Part shown: positions 9,793 to 20,700 of the stretch, one piece after another
How the letters are laid out: each line of letters opens with the position of its first letter
Position numbering within the stretch: the stretch's first letter is position 1
Source of the DNA: Fibrobacter sp. UWB4
GTDB taxonomy: Bacteria; Fibrobacterota; Fibrobacteria; Fibrobacterales; Fibrobacteraceae
Assembly: GCF_002210345.1 (NCBI RefSeq)
Contig: NZ_MWQI01000006.1
Span: 62,001 to 126,000, forward strand
Length of the DNA: 64,000 nucleotides
Direction: 5' to 3'
Notes under the pieces: model-generated
Told to the model about the DNA's origin: nothing
Databases searched by the model: none
Seen by the model: only the letters and a program-made list of their open reading frames with translations
Program-made: the position numbers and the translations under genes

Positions 9793-10352
9793 TGGGAAAG
9801 TTTAATTTCATAAATACTGAAATTGAAGGCGTAAAGATTATTGAGCCGACCGTGTTTGGCGATGCCCGCGGTTACTTTATGGAAACCTACAGCAAACGCG
9901 ACTTTGCCGAAGGCGGCATTGATGTTGACTTTGTTCAAGATAACGAGTCGCGTAGCAAGAAGGGTGTTCTCCGCGGTCTCCATTTCCAGAAGCAAAATCC
10001 GCAGGGCAAGCTTGTTCGCGTGATTGAAGGCGAAGTCTTTGACGTGGCTGTAGACCTTCGCAAGAACAGCAAGACCTTTGGCAAGTGGGTGGGCGTCACG
10101 CTCTCCGCCGAGAACAAGAAGCAGTTCTACATTCCCGAAGGCTTTGCTCACGGCTTTGTCGTGCTTTCCGAAACGGCTTCGTTCGTTTACAAGTGCACCC
10201 GCTTCTATGCCCCGGGCGATGAAGGCGGCCTTATGTGGAATGATCCTGAAATTGGCATCAAGTGGCCGGTTGGGGATGGTTTTGAGCCGCTTCTTTCTGA
10301 AAAGGATACGAAGAACCCGTGTCTCAAGGACCTAGGTTTCGCGTTTGACTAA
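9792..10352 (+). CDS. rfbC: dTDP-4-dehydrorhamnose 3,5-epimerase
   Basis: A 186-residue cupin-fold RmlC, the third enzyme of dTDP-L-rhamnose synthesis. Seen: VFGDARGYFMETY, the QDNESRSKKGVLRGLHFQ active-site segment with the catalytic His (GLHFQ), VIEGEVFDVAVDLR, and FYIPEGFAHGFVVLS. The start at 9792 shares its A with the rfbB stop codon; the 22 codons in frame upstream lie inside rfbB. No rfbD (final reductase) follows, so the pathway must be completed elsewhere. Confidence 0.95.
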   Translation: MGKFNFINTEIEGVKIIEPTVFGDARGYFMETYSKRDFAEGGIDVDFVQDNESRSKKGVLRGLHFQKQNPQGKLVRVIEGEVFDVAVDLRKNSKTFGKWVGVTLSAENKKQFYIPEGFAHGFVVLSETASFVYKCTRFYAPGDEGGLMWNDPEIGIKWPVGDGFEPLLSEKDTKNPCLKDLGFAFD

Positions 10353-10355
10353 AGG

Positions 10356-10390
10356 CCAATGACTATTGGCCATAGACCATTAACTAATAC
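10356..10390. repeat. Degenerate heptamer repeat string
   Basis: CCAATGACTATTGGCCATAGACCATTAACTAATA-type string filling the gap between rfbC and the phosphatase gene. It belongs to the same family as 8527 and 56706. Confidence 0.55.
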
Positions 10391-10427
10391 CCAAATTCAC
10401 TAATTAATTTGCTATTTTTTGATTACT

Positions 10428-10874
10428 ATGAAAAATATTCTTGTCGTTTGCACTGGGAACATCTGCCGTAGCCCTACAGGGGAATACCTTTTGAAAAAGG
10501 AACTTGGACCGGGCTTTAACGTGATGAGTGCTGGGCTTGGAGCGTTGGTTGATAATCCGGCTCACGAAATATCGCAGAAGATTGCTTTGCAGCATGGCAT
10601 TGATATGAGCGCCCATAAAGCGCGCCAAATCAATTTGGATATTCTCAAGTGGGCTGATTTGATTTTGGTGATGGAAAACGGACATAAAAGGGAACTTTTG
10701 CATAAATATCCGTGGCTTGAAGGTAAGGTTTTCCGTTATGGTGAATCCCACCAGGTCGATATTCCGGACCCGTATCGAAGACCTGAAAACGCGTTTGTTC
10801 TCGCATGGAATTTCATTTCCAAGCTGACACCGTATTGGGTTGAAAAGATTAGACAAAGTGAAGCTAATAAATAA
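10428..10874 (+). CDS. Low-molecular-weight protein-tyrosine phosphatase (Wzb/Etp type)
   Basis: A 148-residue phosphatase. The P-loop CTGNICRS (Cys8, Arg14: C-x5-R) sits at the N-terminus as in all LMW-PTPs, and the acid DPY motif (Asp about 114) near the C-terminus. In capsule and exopolysaccharide loci such enzymes dephosphorylate the tyrosine kinase that drives polymerisation and export. Here it sits 17 nt before a Wza-like export gene, supporting that role, though no Wzc-like kinase gene is in the window. The ATG at 10428 is chosen over a TTG three codons upstream because homologues begin MKNILVVC. Confidence 0.9.
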   Translation: MKNILVVCTGNICRSPTGEYLLKKELGPGFNVMSAGLGALVDNPAHEISQKIALQHGIDMSAHKARQINLDILKWADLILVMENGHKRELLHKYPWLEGKVFRYGESHQVDIPDPYRRPENAFVLAWNFISKLTPYWVEKIRQSEANK

Positions 10875-10891
10875 TTTAAAAAAGGTAATGT

Positions 10892-12028
10892 ATGAATAAA
10901 ATAGGTATAGCTCTTTGTGGTGTTGCTGCCGCTGTTCTGAATGGCTGCTTTGCGGCCCCTCAGATGCGGATGGACATCCCTACAGATTCCACAACCTATA
11001 ATGGAATTACTTTCAAGTTGCATTCCATTGAAAAGGGCGATATGGGTGAACCGGTGGTTGCCGCTGTTAATCCATCCGAAGGCAAGTTGGAAGATTTGAT
11101 GGTAGATACGCTCCCTGACTTGGAGTACAGGATTGGACCTCTGGACATGGTGCAGGTCGTTGTGTGGGAACATCCAGAACTGACCTCTCCGATGGGACAG
11201 TACCAGCCGGCCGGCCAGAAGGTGACGACTGATGGTAAGCTTTTCTATCCGTATGCCGGCGAACTTCAGGTGGCGGGTCTTACCGCTCAGGAACTCCGTC
11301 TTGAAATCACCAGACGCCTTTCCGATAAGATCCTTAATGATCCGCAGGTGGATGTCCGTGTGACGGGTTACCACAGCCGCAAGGCCTTTGTTACAGGTGC
11401 TGTGAATAAGCCTGGCTTTGTAAACTTTGATGAAAACCCGATGACGCTTCCGGATGCGCTTGCCGCTGTTGGGGGCTTTGAGGAATCGGCCGATCCTACG
11501 TTTGTGCAGCTCCGCCGTGGCGACAAGGTCTATAATATCGATTACATTCGCGCCTTCAAGGACAATATTGCTATAGAACGAATCCTTGTAAAGCCGGGTG
11601 ACCAGGTTTTTGTTCCGCTGAAGTCTGATACGGAAAGAGATAGAAAGGTCTATGTCCTCGGTGAAGTTGCAAGAAGCGGCATTGTTCGAATGGATAACTA
11701 CTTGAGCTTGGCTGAAGCCTTGGCTGCTTCTGGCGGTGTGAATGCTATAAATGCTTCTTCAAAGGACATTTATGTTATTAGAAATTCTTCGCCGGAAAAG
11801 ATTGACATTTATCAGCTGGATGCAAAGAATGCTATGGCGCTTGCGATGGCTGACCGCTTTGAATTGAACCCGCGCGATATCGTGTATGTCGATGCTTCTG
11901 GCCTTGCTACATGGAATCGCTTTATCGGTCTGATCTTGCCGACGCTTAATGCTACTATTTCTACGTTTAATAATACTTCGAATGCTATTCAGCATGTGCA
12001 ATACATTCATAACGAAGGCTGGAAGTAA
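10892..12028 (+). CDS. Polysaccharide export outer-membrane lipoprotein (Wza/KpsD family)
   Basis: A 378-residue outer-membrane polysaccharide export protein. A lipoprotein signal ends at LNGC (Cys19). A Poly_export domain follows (YRIGPLDMVQVVVWEHPELT, about 75-95, then DGKLFYPYAGELQVAGLTAQELR), then two SLBB-type segments (KAFVTGAVNKPGFVNF and RKVYVLGEVARSGIVRM). The C-terminus has a hydrophobic stretch (FIGLILPTLNATIS) comparable to the Wza C-terminal pore helix. It lies between the phosphatase and manC, 21 nt before manC, and is likely co-transcribed with both. Its job is the export channel for the sugar polymer whose precursors its neighbours make. Confidence 0.9.
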   Translation: MNKIGIALCGVAAAVLNGCFAAPQMRMDIPTDSTTYNGITFKLHSIEKGDMGEPVVAAVNPSEGKLEDLMVDTLPDLEYRIGPLDMVQVVVWEHPELTSPMGQYQPAGQKVTTDGKLFYPYAGELQVAGLTAQELRLEITRRLSDKILNDPQVDVRVTGYHSRKAFVTGAVNKPGFVNFDENPMTLPDALAAVGGFEESADPTFVQLRRGDKVYNIDYIRAFKDNIAIERILVKPGDQVFVPLKSDTERDRKVYVLGEVARSGIVRMDNYLSLAEALAASGGVNAINASSKDIYVIRNSSPEKIDIYQLDAKNAMALAMADRFELNPRDIVYVDASGLATWNRFIGLILPTLNATISTFNNTSNAIQHVQYIHNEGWK

Positions 12029-12049
12029 TCCGTAGTAAGGTAAAACTAT

Positions 12050-13429
12050 ATGATTAACTTGATTTTGTGTGGTGGTAGCGGAACGCGCCTTTGGCCGATT
12101 AGCCGCTCTCTTATGCCGAAGCAGTTCGCACGCCTTTTTGACGGTGCTTCCCTGTTCCAGCGCACGGTAAAGACGAATTCTCGTATTTGCAGTGCTCAGT
12201 ACATTGTAAGCAATGCGGAACAGTATTTTTTGGCCAAGGACCAGCTCGAAGAAGTGGGCGCCAATGATGTCCGCTTCCTCCTGGAACCGGTGGGCCGCAA
12301 TACGGCTCCGGCAATTGCGCTTGCTTGCCTTGGCCTTGATCCGGAAGATGTCGTTCTTGTGTCTCCGTCGGATCATGTGATCCGCAAGGCCGAAGCTTAC
12401 GAAGAATGCTTGCGCAAGGCTGAAGAATTTGCAAAGAAAGGTTTCATGGTCACGTTCGGCATCACGCCGACGGGTCCGGAAACGGGTTACGGCTACATTG
12501 AAGCAAACGGTGACGATGTCAAGCGCTTTGTCGAAAAGCCGGACCTGGAAACCGCAAAGAAGTATGTCGCTTCTGGAAGGTTCTTCTGGAACAGCGGTAT
12601 CTTCTGCTTCAAGGCTTCGACTTTCCTCGATGAACTTTCGACGTACTCGCCGGATATCTTGACGGCTGCAAAGATTGCCTTTGCGAACGCCAAGAAAGAA
12701 AACAAGGATGCTCTTGTCCGTGTCGATCACGAAGACATGATGAACATCCCTTCGAATTCGATTGACTACGCCGTGATGGAAAAGTCTGCCAAGGTGAAGG
12801 TCGTGCCGAGCGATATCGGCTGGTCTGACCTCGGCGCTTTCGATTCTCTTTACGGTGAATTCGACCATGACGAAAATGGCAACAACGTGAACGCAAAGCA
12901 CTTGGCCATTGGTTCCAAGAATTCGCTCGTACTCGGCGGCCAGCGCCAGATTTGCACGATTGATTTGGACAACATGCTCATTGTTGATACGCCGGATGCT
13001 CTCTTGGTTGCACCTCTTGCGAGCAGCCAGAAGGTCAAGAAGGTCGTCGACGAGCTCAAGGCTCGCGGCTCCGACTTGCCGAAGGTCCCGCAGACGGTTA
13101 ACCGCCCGTGGGGCACGTACTCCGTGCTTGAATCGACTGATCGCTACAAGATGAAGCGCATTGTTGTTCGCCCGGGCGAACGCCTCTCGTTGCAGAAGCA
13201 TTTGCACCGTTCGGAACACTGGGTTGTTGTGAGCGGTACGGCAACATGCACCGTTGGCGACAAGGTGTTCTACGTGCGTCCGAACGAATCGACCTACATT
13301 CCGTCTGGAACGATTCACCGCTTGCAGAACGAAGGCAAGCTCCCGCTCGTGATCGTTGAAGTACAGGTCGGCGAATACACCGGCGAAGACGACATCATCC
13401 GTGTGCAGGACGACTACAAGCGCTCGTAA
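12050..13429 (+). CDS. manC: Mannose-1-phosphate guanylyltransferase / mannose-6-phosphate isomerase
   Basis: A 459-residue type II PMI/GMP enzyme making GDP-mannose. The N-terminal nucleotidyltransferase domain has GGSGTRLWPISR (about 8-19), MPKQF, EPVGRNTAPAIALA, the SPSDH metal site and a VEKPDLETA box. The C-terminal cupin (about 345-455) has PWGTYSVLE, QKHLHRSEHWVVVSG and TYIPSGTIHRLQNEG with the metal-binding His/Glu. The length is typical of the fused enzyme (about 460-480 aa). It is the last gene of the polysaccharide cluster and is followed by a strong terminator. The gene shows the GC-rich codon choice of a well-expressed gene. Confidence 0.95.
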   Translation: MINLILCGGSGTRLWPISRSLMPKQFARLFDGASLFQRTVKTNSRICSAQYIVSNAEQYFLAKDQLEEVGANDVRFLLEPVGRNTAPAIALACLGLDPEDVVLVSPSDHVIRKAEAYEECLRKAEEFAKKGFMVTFGITPTGPETGYGYIEANGDDVKRFVEKPDLETAKKYVASGRFFWNSGIFCFKASTFLDELSTYSPDILTAAKIAFANAKKENKDALVRVDHEDMMNIPSNSIDYAVMEKSAKVKVVPSDIGWSDLGAFDSLYGEFDHDENGNNVNAKHLAIGSKNSLVLGGQRQICTIDLDNMLIVDTPDALLVAPLASSQKVKKVVDELKARGSDLPKVPQTVNRPWGTYSVLESTDRYKMKRIVVRPGERLSLQKHLHRSEHWVVVSGTATCTVGDKVFYVRPNESTYIPSGTIHRLQNEGKLPLVIVEVQVGEYTGEDDIIRVQDDYKRS

Positions 13430-13432
13430 GAG

Positions 13433-13462
13433 AGTAGACAGTAGGAAGTAGACAGTAAGAAG
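13433..13462. repeat. Degenerate heptamer repeat string
   Basis: GTAGACAGTAGGAAGTAGACAGTAAGAAG-type string right after the manC stop; nearly the same string recurs at 37864. Confidence 0.6.
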
Positions 13463-13473
13463 TCTTAAAAGTG

Positions 13474-13497
13474 GCGGGCCTCGGCCCGCTATTTTTG
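13474..13497 (+). terminator. Terminator of manC
   Basis: GCGGG with CCCGC around CCTCGG (13474-13489), followed by TATTTTTG. Confidence 0.75.
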
Positions 13498-13506
13498 TAC
13501 CCAACG

Positions 13507-13538
13507 AAAAAAAAGCGAACCTCAACGGTTCGCTTTTT
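13507..13538 (-). terminator. Bidirectional terminator between manC and pheS
   Basis: A-run, GCGAACC (13515-13521), loop TCAAC, GGTTCGC (13527-13533), T-run. It faces the pheS 3' end and can act on both strands. Confidence 0.8.
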
Positions 13539-13606
13539 AATGCTCAAAGCGAGCTTTAGCGAGCGACCTCATGCCTCGGAGGCACGAAGTGCCGCGCCCA
13601 TAGCTA

Positions 13607-14629
13607 TTAGAACTGGCTCAGGAATCTCTGATCGTTAGCGGTCAAAAGTCCAATTTCCGGAATCTCGTGACGGAGCATGGCGATACGGTCAAGGCCGAAA
13701 CCGAATGCAAAGCCAGTGAACTTTTCGGAATCAATGCCACAGTTCTTGAACACGTTCGGGTCCACAGAGCCGCAACCACCGATTTCCATCCAGCCCGTGC
13801 CCTTGCAACGACGGCAGCCCTTGCCACCGCAGAACACGCAGCTTACGTCCATTTCTGCGGACGGTTCCGTGAACGGGAAGAAGCTCGGACGGAAGCGAGT
13901 CTTGACGCCTGCGCCAAAGAGTTTGTTCATGAACACCTGGAGCACACCCTTGAGGTCGGCGAAGCTGATGTTTTCGTCAACGACAAGTCCTTCGCACTGC
14001 TGGAACATCGGAGCGTGGGTCGCATCGTTATCGACGCGGAACACGTGGCCCGGAGCGATCATGCGGAAAGGCGGCTTGTGCGTTTCCATGTAGTGAATCT
14101 GGGTGCCCGACGTGTGCGTACGGAGCATGACCTTGTTGTCCACGTAGAACGTGTCCTGCATGTCGCGGCTCGGATGGTCAGGCGGAGTGTTGAGAGCTTC
14201 AAAGTTGTACCAATCCGTTTCGATGTCGCGGCCGAAGTCCACATCAAAACCCATCTGCGCAAAGAAGTCGATGATTTCTTCGCGGACGTCGTACAGCGGA
14301 TGCGTAGAACCGGCAGCAATACCTGCGCCCGGGAGCGTGATATCGACAGCGCCACTGGCGAGCTTCTTCTGGAGAGCTGCTTCGTTTGCGGTTTCGATAG
14401 CCTTGTCGATTGCTTCGGAAACGGCAACCTTCAGTTCGTTCACGAGCTTGCCGTATGCGGGGCGTTCTTCGGCGCTGAGCGAACCCATCTGCTTCATGAG
14501 GTCGGTGACGGCGCCCTTCTTGCCGAGGTACTTTACGCGGAGATTGTTGACCGCTTCTTGATTGGTGAGGTCCGTTTGTGCAAGTTCTGCATCAAAGGCC
14601 TGCTTGACATTGTTAATAGCTTCACTCAT
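13607..14629 (-). CDS. pheS: Phenylalanine--tRNA ligase alpha subunit
   Basis: A 340-residue PheS, the catalytic subunit charging tRNA-Phe. Seen: the N-terminal coiled coil with NLRVKYLGKKGAVTDLMKQM, TLPG, the motif 2 region (THTSGTQIHYM, then RVDNDATHAPMFQQCEGLVVD), the CxxC...CxxC zinc-like hairpin (CVFCGGKGCRRCKGTGW) common in PheS, and motif 3 GFAFGFGLDRIAML. The length is normal. pheT, which usually follows, is absent: downstream lies only a terminator and the convergent manC. No Shine-Dalgarno stands before the ATG at 14629. Confidence 0.95.
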   Translation of the reverse strand: MSEAINNVKQAFDAELAQTDLTNQEAVNNLRVKYLGKKGAVTDLMKQMGSLSAEERPAYGKLVNELKVAVSEAIDKAIETANEAALQKKLASGAVDITLPGAGIAAGSTHPLYDVREEIIDFFAQMGFDVDFGRDIETDWYNFEALNTPPDHPSRDMQDTFYVDNKVMLRTHTSGTQIHYMETHKPPFRMIAPGHVFRVDNDATHAPMFQQCEGLVVDENISFADLKGVLQVFMNKLFGAGVKTRFRPSFFPFTEPSAEMDVSCVFCGGKGCRRCKGTGWMEIGGCGSVDPNVFKNCGIDSEKFTGFAFGFGLDRIAMLRHEIPEIGLLTANDQRFLSQF

Positions 14630-14678
14630 AGTACGGCAAAATTTAGAAAAATAGCGGCCTCATTGCACGAGTAGATGC

Positions 14679-14703
14679 AAAAAAACTCCCCGGTAGGGGA
14701 GCT
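14679..14703 (-). terminator. Terminator of the minus-strand giant prepilin gene
   Basis: CTCCCC (14686-14691), GGTA loop, GGGGAG (14696-14701); the A-run at 14679-14685 gives a T-run on the minus strand. Confidence 0.8.
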
Positions 14704-14721
14704 TGCTAAAAAGAGAAGGTT

Positions 14722-17700
14722 CTATTCCACTCTACATTTTATCATGCTTTCATTGCAGGACGTGTAAAGGACGCGTTCACAGGGATTTTCACCTGCAAGG
14801 CAAAGACCCAGAGTGGCATCGTCGCATGTTCCGTTGCTGCACGTTGACGCGTTCGAGTTTGAACCAATGCCGTTGCCCCTTATCGTGATGTGGGCCTTTC
14901 TGTCGTCGCTTCGGCAATAGACATTTCGATTTTGCCACCCGTCAACTTTGATGAATACGGAATCGTTGCATGCGACATCGACGGTATTCCAGTCGCCCCA
15001 TTCATTGTGGCCTCCGAGCTGCTTGATGGTATAGCCAGCCGTTGTAACTTCCGTAAAGCATTCGTAATTGATCTCTCCGGCATTGACGTATATGGAATAT
15101 GTATTGGTGCCTGGATTGTCGGATACATAGATATCTTCTGATATGACACCTGTGTTGGACTTGCTTCCTCCGGCGATTCGTTGACCGTTCATACGAATTT
15201 GGATATCATAGCAGTTAACTCCCATGTATGTCCCGCTAATATTGACTTTGGATCCTGCAAGAACCTTGTTTTTACTGGTCTTGCAGTTAAATAAAGTGCT
15301 GTCGATGACATTTAACTTTGCTGAACATATTCTTTTCCCGCTTTTGGTGAAAAGCGTATAGGTGCCCGCTAAATTAGAGGTCTTGGATACAGGGATGATT
15401 TGCTCGGCATTCCTGTCGATCCATATATCTTCTGTCTTGAAGTTTGTTGATTGCAAGTAGACGTACATGCCGGATTCCATTCCGCTTGTAAAGTTTGCAA
15501 TAAAGTTGGCGGAGGTTTCATTGGGTGTGAGATCCTTTTCGAAACTGCATGTGGCCTTGATTTCAGCAGGGGCGCTAGAACTACTTTCTATCGGTACTGT
15601 CGTGGAACTGCTTACGGTCGTAGAGCTGCTAGATAATCCAGGACGTGTGACCGTGATGGACATCGGTCCGCAGGTGGTGACATTTTTTCCATTTAGAATA
15701 AGCTGTACTGTATAGATGCCCGAGGCGAGGTCTGCTGTGGGCGGCAGCTCGTGATCGTATTTGCTTCCATGGCCCTTGTGAACATGAGTTTCCTTGACCA
15801 CTTCACTGATGTTGTCGAGAAGGACTGCCTGCATTTCCCATTCTGTTTCTGCGGTTGCGGTCAAGTCTGCGGAAACCTTAGTTCCCGTTACCTTGCAATT
15901 CGAAACCTGGATGTTGTTTGATATGGTTGCTGTACCGCAATTTTTCTGGTTCCCGGAAACGGATATCTTGTATGTGTATTCTCCTGTTGAAAGAGCCGGA
16001 GACCATTCTTGCATTGCGCCGGTTCCATTCCCGGTAGCGGATGCTCTAGTGATTCCTTCGGAGTCTTCTGCTGTGAGTATATATTCGCAGCTTGAATTTG
16101 GACATCCTGTAAATCCGTATGTTAAAGTGACTTTGTCTGTCCCGCTCGTCGTTTCAGTCTTTTCGACACTGCATGTGATGTCGATGGGCGAAATTGTTAC
16201 GGGTTCCGTTGTGCAACTGACATATCCGCTATCAATGCTTTTGGCCCTGATTTCAAAAATGCGGGTTATTGCTGTCTCGCTCTTGTTGACTTGGTCGTAA
16301 AGCCCTTCTTCGTTGAAGGTGAATACGCCGTTTTCGGGGCAGGAAAGCTCGGTCATTTCTTCAATGGCTCCTCCAGATTCTTTTACAGAACAGCCATTGA
16401 TGGCCGCACCTTCCAGATTGGTGATGGTTGATGTCAGTCTCCAGGAAATTCCGTTGTATGTCGCCTTGCAGTTGCTGATGTTGAGAGCGTAAGGGCAAGA
16501 TGATAAAACGGAATTCACGTGGTAAGATGAATAGGTGCTTTTAAGGGTTATCGTCTGGACAAATTCTGGGTTGAACGAATCCAGGTTCGACAAGTCGTTG
16601 ACGTCAAAAGAATGTGTTCCGTTAGTTGTAATTTCTTTTGGAATGCTGAGGTTCCCGTTTTTGTCTTTTAAGTACAGTACGATTTTGTCGCCTTCTGCTT
16701 CTACGAAATCCGAAATCTCAATCAGCAAGATGGAACCACGTAGATTGACGATGCCTCCGTTTGCATCAACAGGTATTTCGAGTTCATCTTCTGAATAGCC
16801 GTATATTGGAGTGTCTGAATTGTAGATCTGTGCGTTTTGGGAGCAGCGTTCGATTTCACCGACCCAGAATGATCCGCAGCTTGTCCAGGTCCCTTCGAGG
16901 CTGGACTGGTCGGAACATTCTGAAATCTTGACTTTGGCATCGTTAATGGTTGTTGTTCCGTACGGTGTTGTATAAGATGTTCCGTGAACATCCTCTTCGG
17001 AGAAGTTGTATATAGATCCGCTAAGCTCTTTCCCAAAGAAGACTCCGTTTGCATCATGTTCGTTCCACCATGTTAAAAACCAGTTCCTGTTGAACTTGTT
17101 CCCTTCGCAGCCGGATGTTGCGTTGCCGGTCGCGTTGTCGCAGCCATTGTAGTAATAGGTTATTTTGCAGCCGTGGTCTTCAAACCAGCTCGAAAGCCCG
17201 ACCCACGGAGAAACATTTTTGTTCTTGGGAACGCGCCCGCCAAGGTAGTTTGCCTTGAACGAACAGTTGATTGTTGGGTTTTCAAAACAGTCGTCTGCAA
17301 AGAAGTAACTGCTCCAGCCGATATCGTAGATTTTGAAAGATGGGTCCGAAATGCTGAAACCGACATAGCGGCTGTGTTCATCGCGAGAACCCAGGAACGT
17401 TGAAATGTCCAGTTCGGCTGTGGCTGTGGAATTTTCGACGGTTGCCGTTATGGACAGCTTGTTTTCTATGGAAAGCTCAATCCATAATTTAATCATGTCC
17501 TCGGACCTTATCGAAAGCTTCTGTGAAGAAGATTTTTTCAAGACTGCGCTTGTGCAGTTGGTGCTCGTGACTGTATTTGATTGACTCGTTCCTTTGCAGA
17601 CTCGCGCTGTCAGGGCTTTGCTGTTGCTTGCGTCGCCAAAAATATTCAGGATGGTGTAAGAACTTGCTGAAGCGTCCGAGCTGAATATAAAGCCGGAACT

Positions 17701-20700
17701 CCATTTTTTGTTTGCGTTTTCAAGAATCGTTGTCTGCATCAGGGAACTCATGGTTCCGTGGATGCCCGCTTCTCTTGTGTTCAAGACGATTGTTGGATTG
17801 TCGTTTTGTAAGCCGTTGCTGAGTGTTATGGACCCATATTGAATTAATGGCGGAATACTTGCGCTATTTCCGTTGTTGGGGTACATGAGCTGCCAATCAG
17901 CATTGACGCCGGAGACGCTACAAGAATGGAGTTTCCCGCCTTCGCAGGAATTGATGCACTTTGTGGCGTTCCCGGAACAGAATGCCGTTAACGTTGTAAA
18001 GTCTTCGTAGAAACAATGCTTGTCCTTGTCGTTAAATACGGCGGTGATGGTATTGTTCGACGTTATTGGGCTAAGCGTATATTCATGGCCTGTTATGGAT
18101 TTCGATGCCGTTGCGCAGTTTTCTCCGTCGCATTCCCAACGCGAGAATTTGTCGGATCCCTGTTCTATATATTTTGTCTTGATTTTCCAGCCGGCATAAA
18201 CACTACAGACGATGTTGTCGTCGCTGTTCTTTTGACAGTAGCTTGAACTTGTAACGTCCGTGTAGTTGTCGTCATCATCGGCAAGCCAGATGGATACGCC
18301 GGAACCGCTAATTTCTGTGCCCTTTGTCTTTACGGTTAATGTATACCGCTTTCTTTTTAAAGAGGCGTAGAGCTTGTATTCTCCGTTTTGCTCGGCCTGC
18401 TGTATGGAATTGTTTTCTGTCGGCAGCAGAAGTTCGCAGTAGCTAGGGACATTGTTCATGTCCTTCAAGTGGATGGCCGTGTTTGTTGCGACGCTCCATT
18501 TGTTGTTTTCTGTTGTGACTTTTACGTTTGTTCCTACTGCGCGAACCCATTCTCCAGAGACGAGGTCGTCACAGTCGAGGTTGTTTGCCTTTTGGTCGTA
18601 TCCTTGTTCTGAACAGATTTGGCTGTTCTCGCTCTTGCTGCAATATTGGCCTATGCTGCCACGTTCTACCGTAACATAGCCTGTCATGGTGACGCTTGTT
18701 GAAGAGAATTGCTTGATAATGCAACCGCTCATCGGGGACCTGAGGTAAATCTTGACGCTGCCTTGCTCTGCTGTTGCGGTCGTGGAGACCGTAAACAATT
18801 CAATTGTAGGTTGGTTGGGCGTGAAGGTCAGCGTGTAAACATCTTCAATGTCGGAAGTTTCTCGCTTGACTAAAGAAGTTCCTGTGATTGGTGTGACATG
18901 CCACCCGCTGGGTCGGGCTGATACGGCAACGTCGATTGTTGCGGGGCTTGGGTGCGAAGACGTTTCAACAGATGCCGAAACGGTTAAGTTGCTGCTTGTG
19001 GTGATGTCTATGTATTCTTCCGGGAATCTAATGGCAGGGGAAGAACCTGTCTCGCCAGTGACGACAACATAGAAAGGAAGGTCGCCCGTTTCGCCTTGGT
19101 GCTTGCAATTGTAGACATCGTCTGCAAGCATGTTGCCGTTTTGGTACAGCAGTCCATAAGTATTTAACGATGGATCGCAAGTGATTTTAGAGGGGTCCTT
19201 TTGTTCGTGTGCGCCATTTAGGTTGACAATGTCGTAGTAGTCTATGAGTTTCCCGTCGGGATTTTTAGTCAGGTAAATAACACGGGGGAGTATTACCGCT
19301 GAAGGAGATATCGGTTGTGCGGCTGCATTTCCGGACGTCTCGATTTTTTCACGGCTGGCATATTGGGATTCCAGAGAGATGATGAGCTGCGGTGATGTGG
19401 CTACGTAATAGGAATCGTATTGTACGGATGTTCCTGAAATGACTGTTCCGCCTTCCTCTTCGTCTGTACCTTCGGAGAGCTTTGTGTATTCCGGGTTTTC
19501 TTTAATGATGCCTGCGTTTGCAAGTGACTTTAAAACGCTTCCGTCAAATTCAAGATTGTTGCCGCCCTGGTATTTTTTGAGCTTTTTCCCGTCGGCCATG
19601 ATAACGCTACCCTTGAAGTGGATGCCGTTAATTTCGTTTATATCTTCTTTGGAATAGACGAGATAGTTGTAGGTGGCTCCCTGGCGCCCTTTTAGCTGGC
19701 CTGAGGCCCCTTTTTCAAGATAAAGAAATACGATGCTTCCGTTAGATGTCGGTGGCAAATTTACGTTTCCAAGGGATGTGGTGACGTCAAAGACGAATTT
19801 ACCTACAAGCTCTTTATTGACCGATTTGTCTTCTTGATACTGCCATTCGATAATCAGGTATTCGTCGTTGTAGAGCTTGTTTTCCTTTTTGGCATTGACG
19901 TAGCACATGTTGAGTCTATCGATAAAGCTGTCGTCGATATAAAATTTTTTATTGAGTCCGCAGAATGTATTTGCTTTCGCGGCTTTCCATGCGGATTCAT
20001 TCTTTAAAAGAATGGGTTCTGGGATTCTATGCGTTGTCGGCGAAATCATCTGGCCGTGTTTATTCATTTTATTGATGTGTTCCCAATAATTCCCGCTGAC
20101 ATTTTTGAGGACGTTGTCTGTTGCGCTCCATTCCTGGATTCGTTCATTGGAAACTTCACTTGCGTTAAATGAGAAAATACGCGCTTGTCTACAGTTGTCT
20201 TCGTCATCGTTCTTGCAACGGTCCCTGTTGGCAAATGGGCGGGTCCATCCGTCCATATAGGCTCCGTAACTATAGCTGCTGTTTGTTTGCGTTTCGATTT
20301 CGAATTGATCGTTGTTGTAACGGTAGACTTTGCCGCCTACGGTAAAGACGCGTTTCCCGTTGTAGTCGCCGCAGTTGTTGTCGCCCGTATTGCAATAGGT
20401 TTTGATCTTGTATGGCATGTACAAATTTGCGCCGATCGCAAAATTTGTGTTGTTGTTTACATATCGTGTCAGTTCAAGCTGCTCGTTTCCGCCGTCAGGG
20501 GATGTATACTGATTGGTGAACACCCAGTTCAAGCCGACGTTGATGTCGTAGTCGTTCTCCCTGACAATTCTACCGCCGATAGTCAAGTTCCTGCTTACAA
20601 AAATTTTGCATAGTTGACTGATGTTGCCTTTTACATAAAGGTCTCCGTAAACCCTGATGGGTTGACCGTGTGGGCATGTGACATTCCCGCCAATGTAAAT

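Noticed and set aside
11759-13525. 588-codon open frame on the minus strand opposite manC
   Set aside because: It is a shadow of manC and the end of the export lipoprotein gene, with no recognisable domain.
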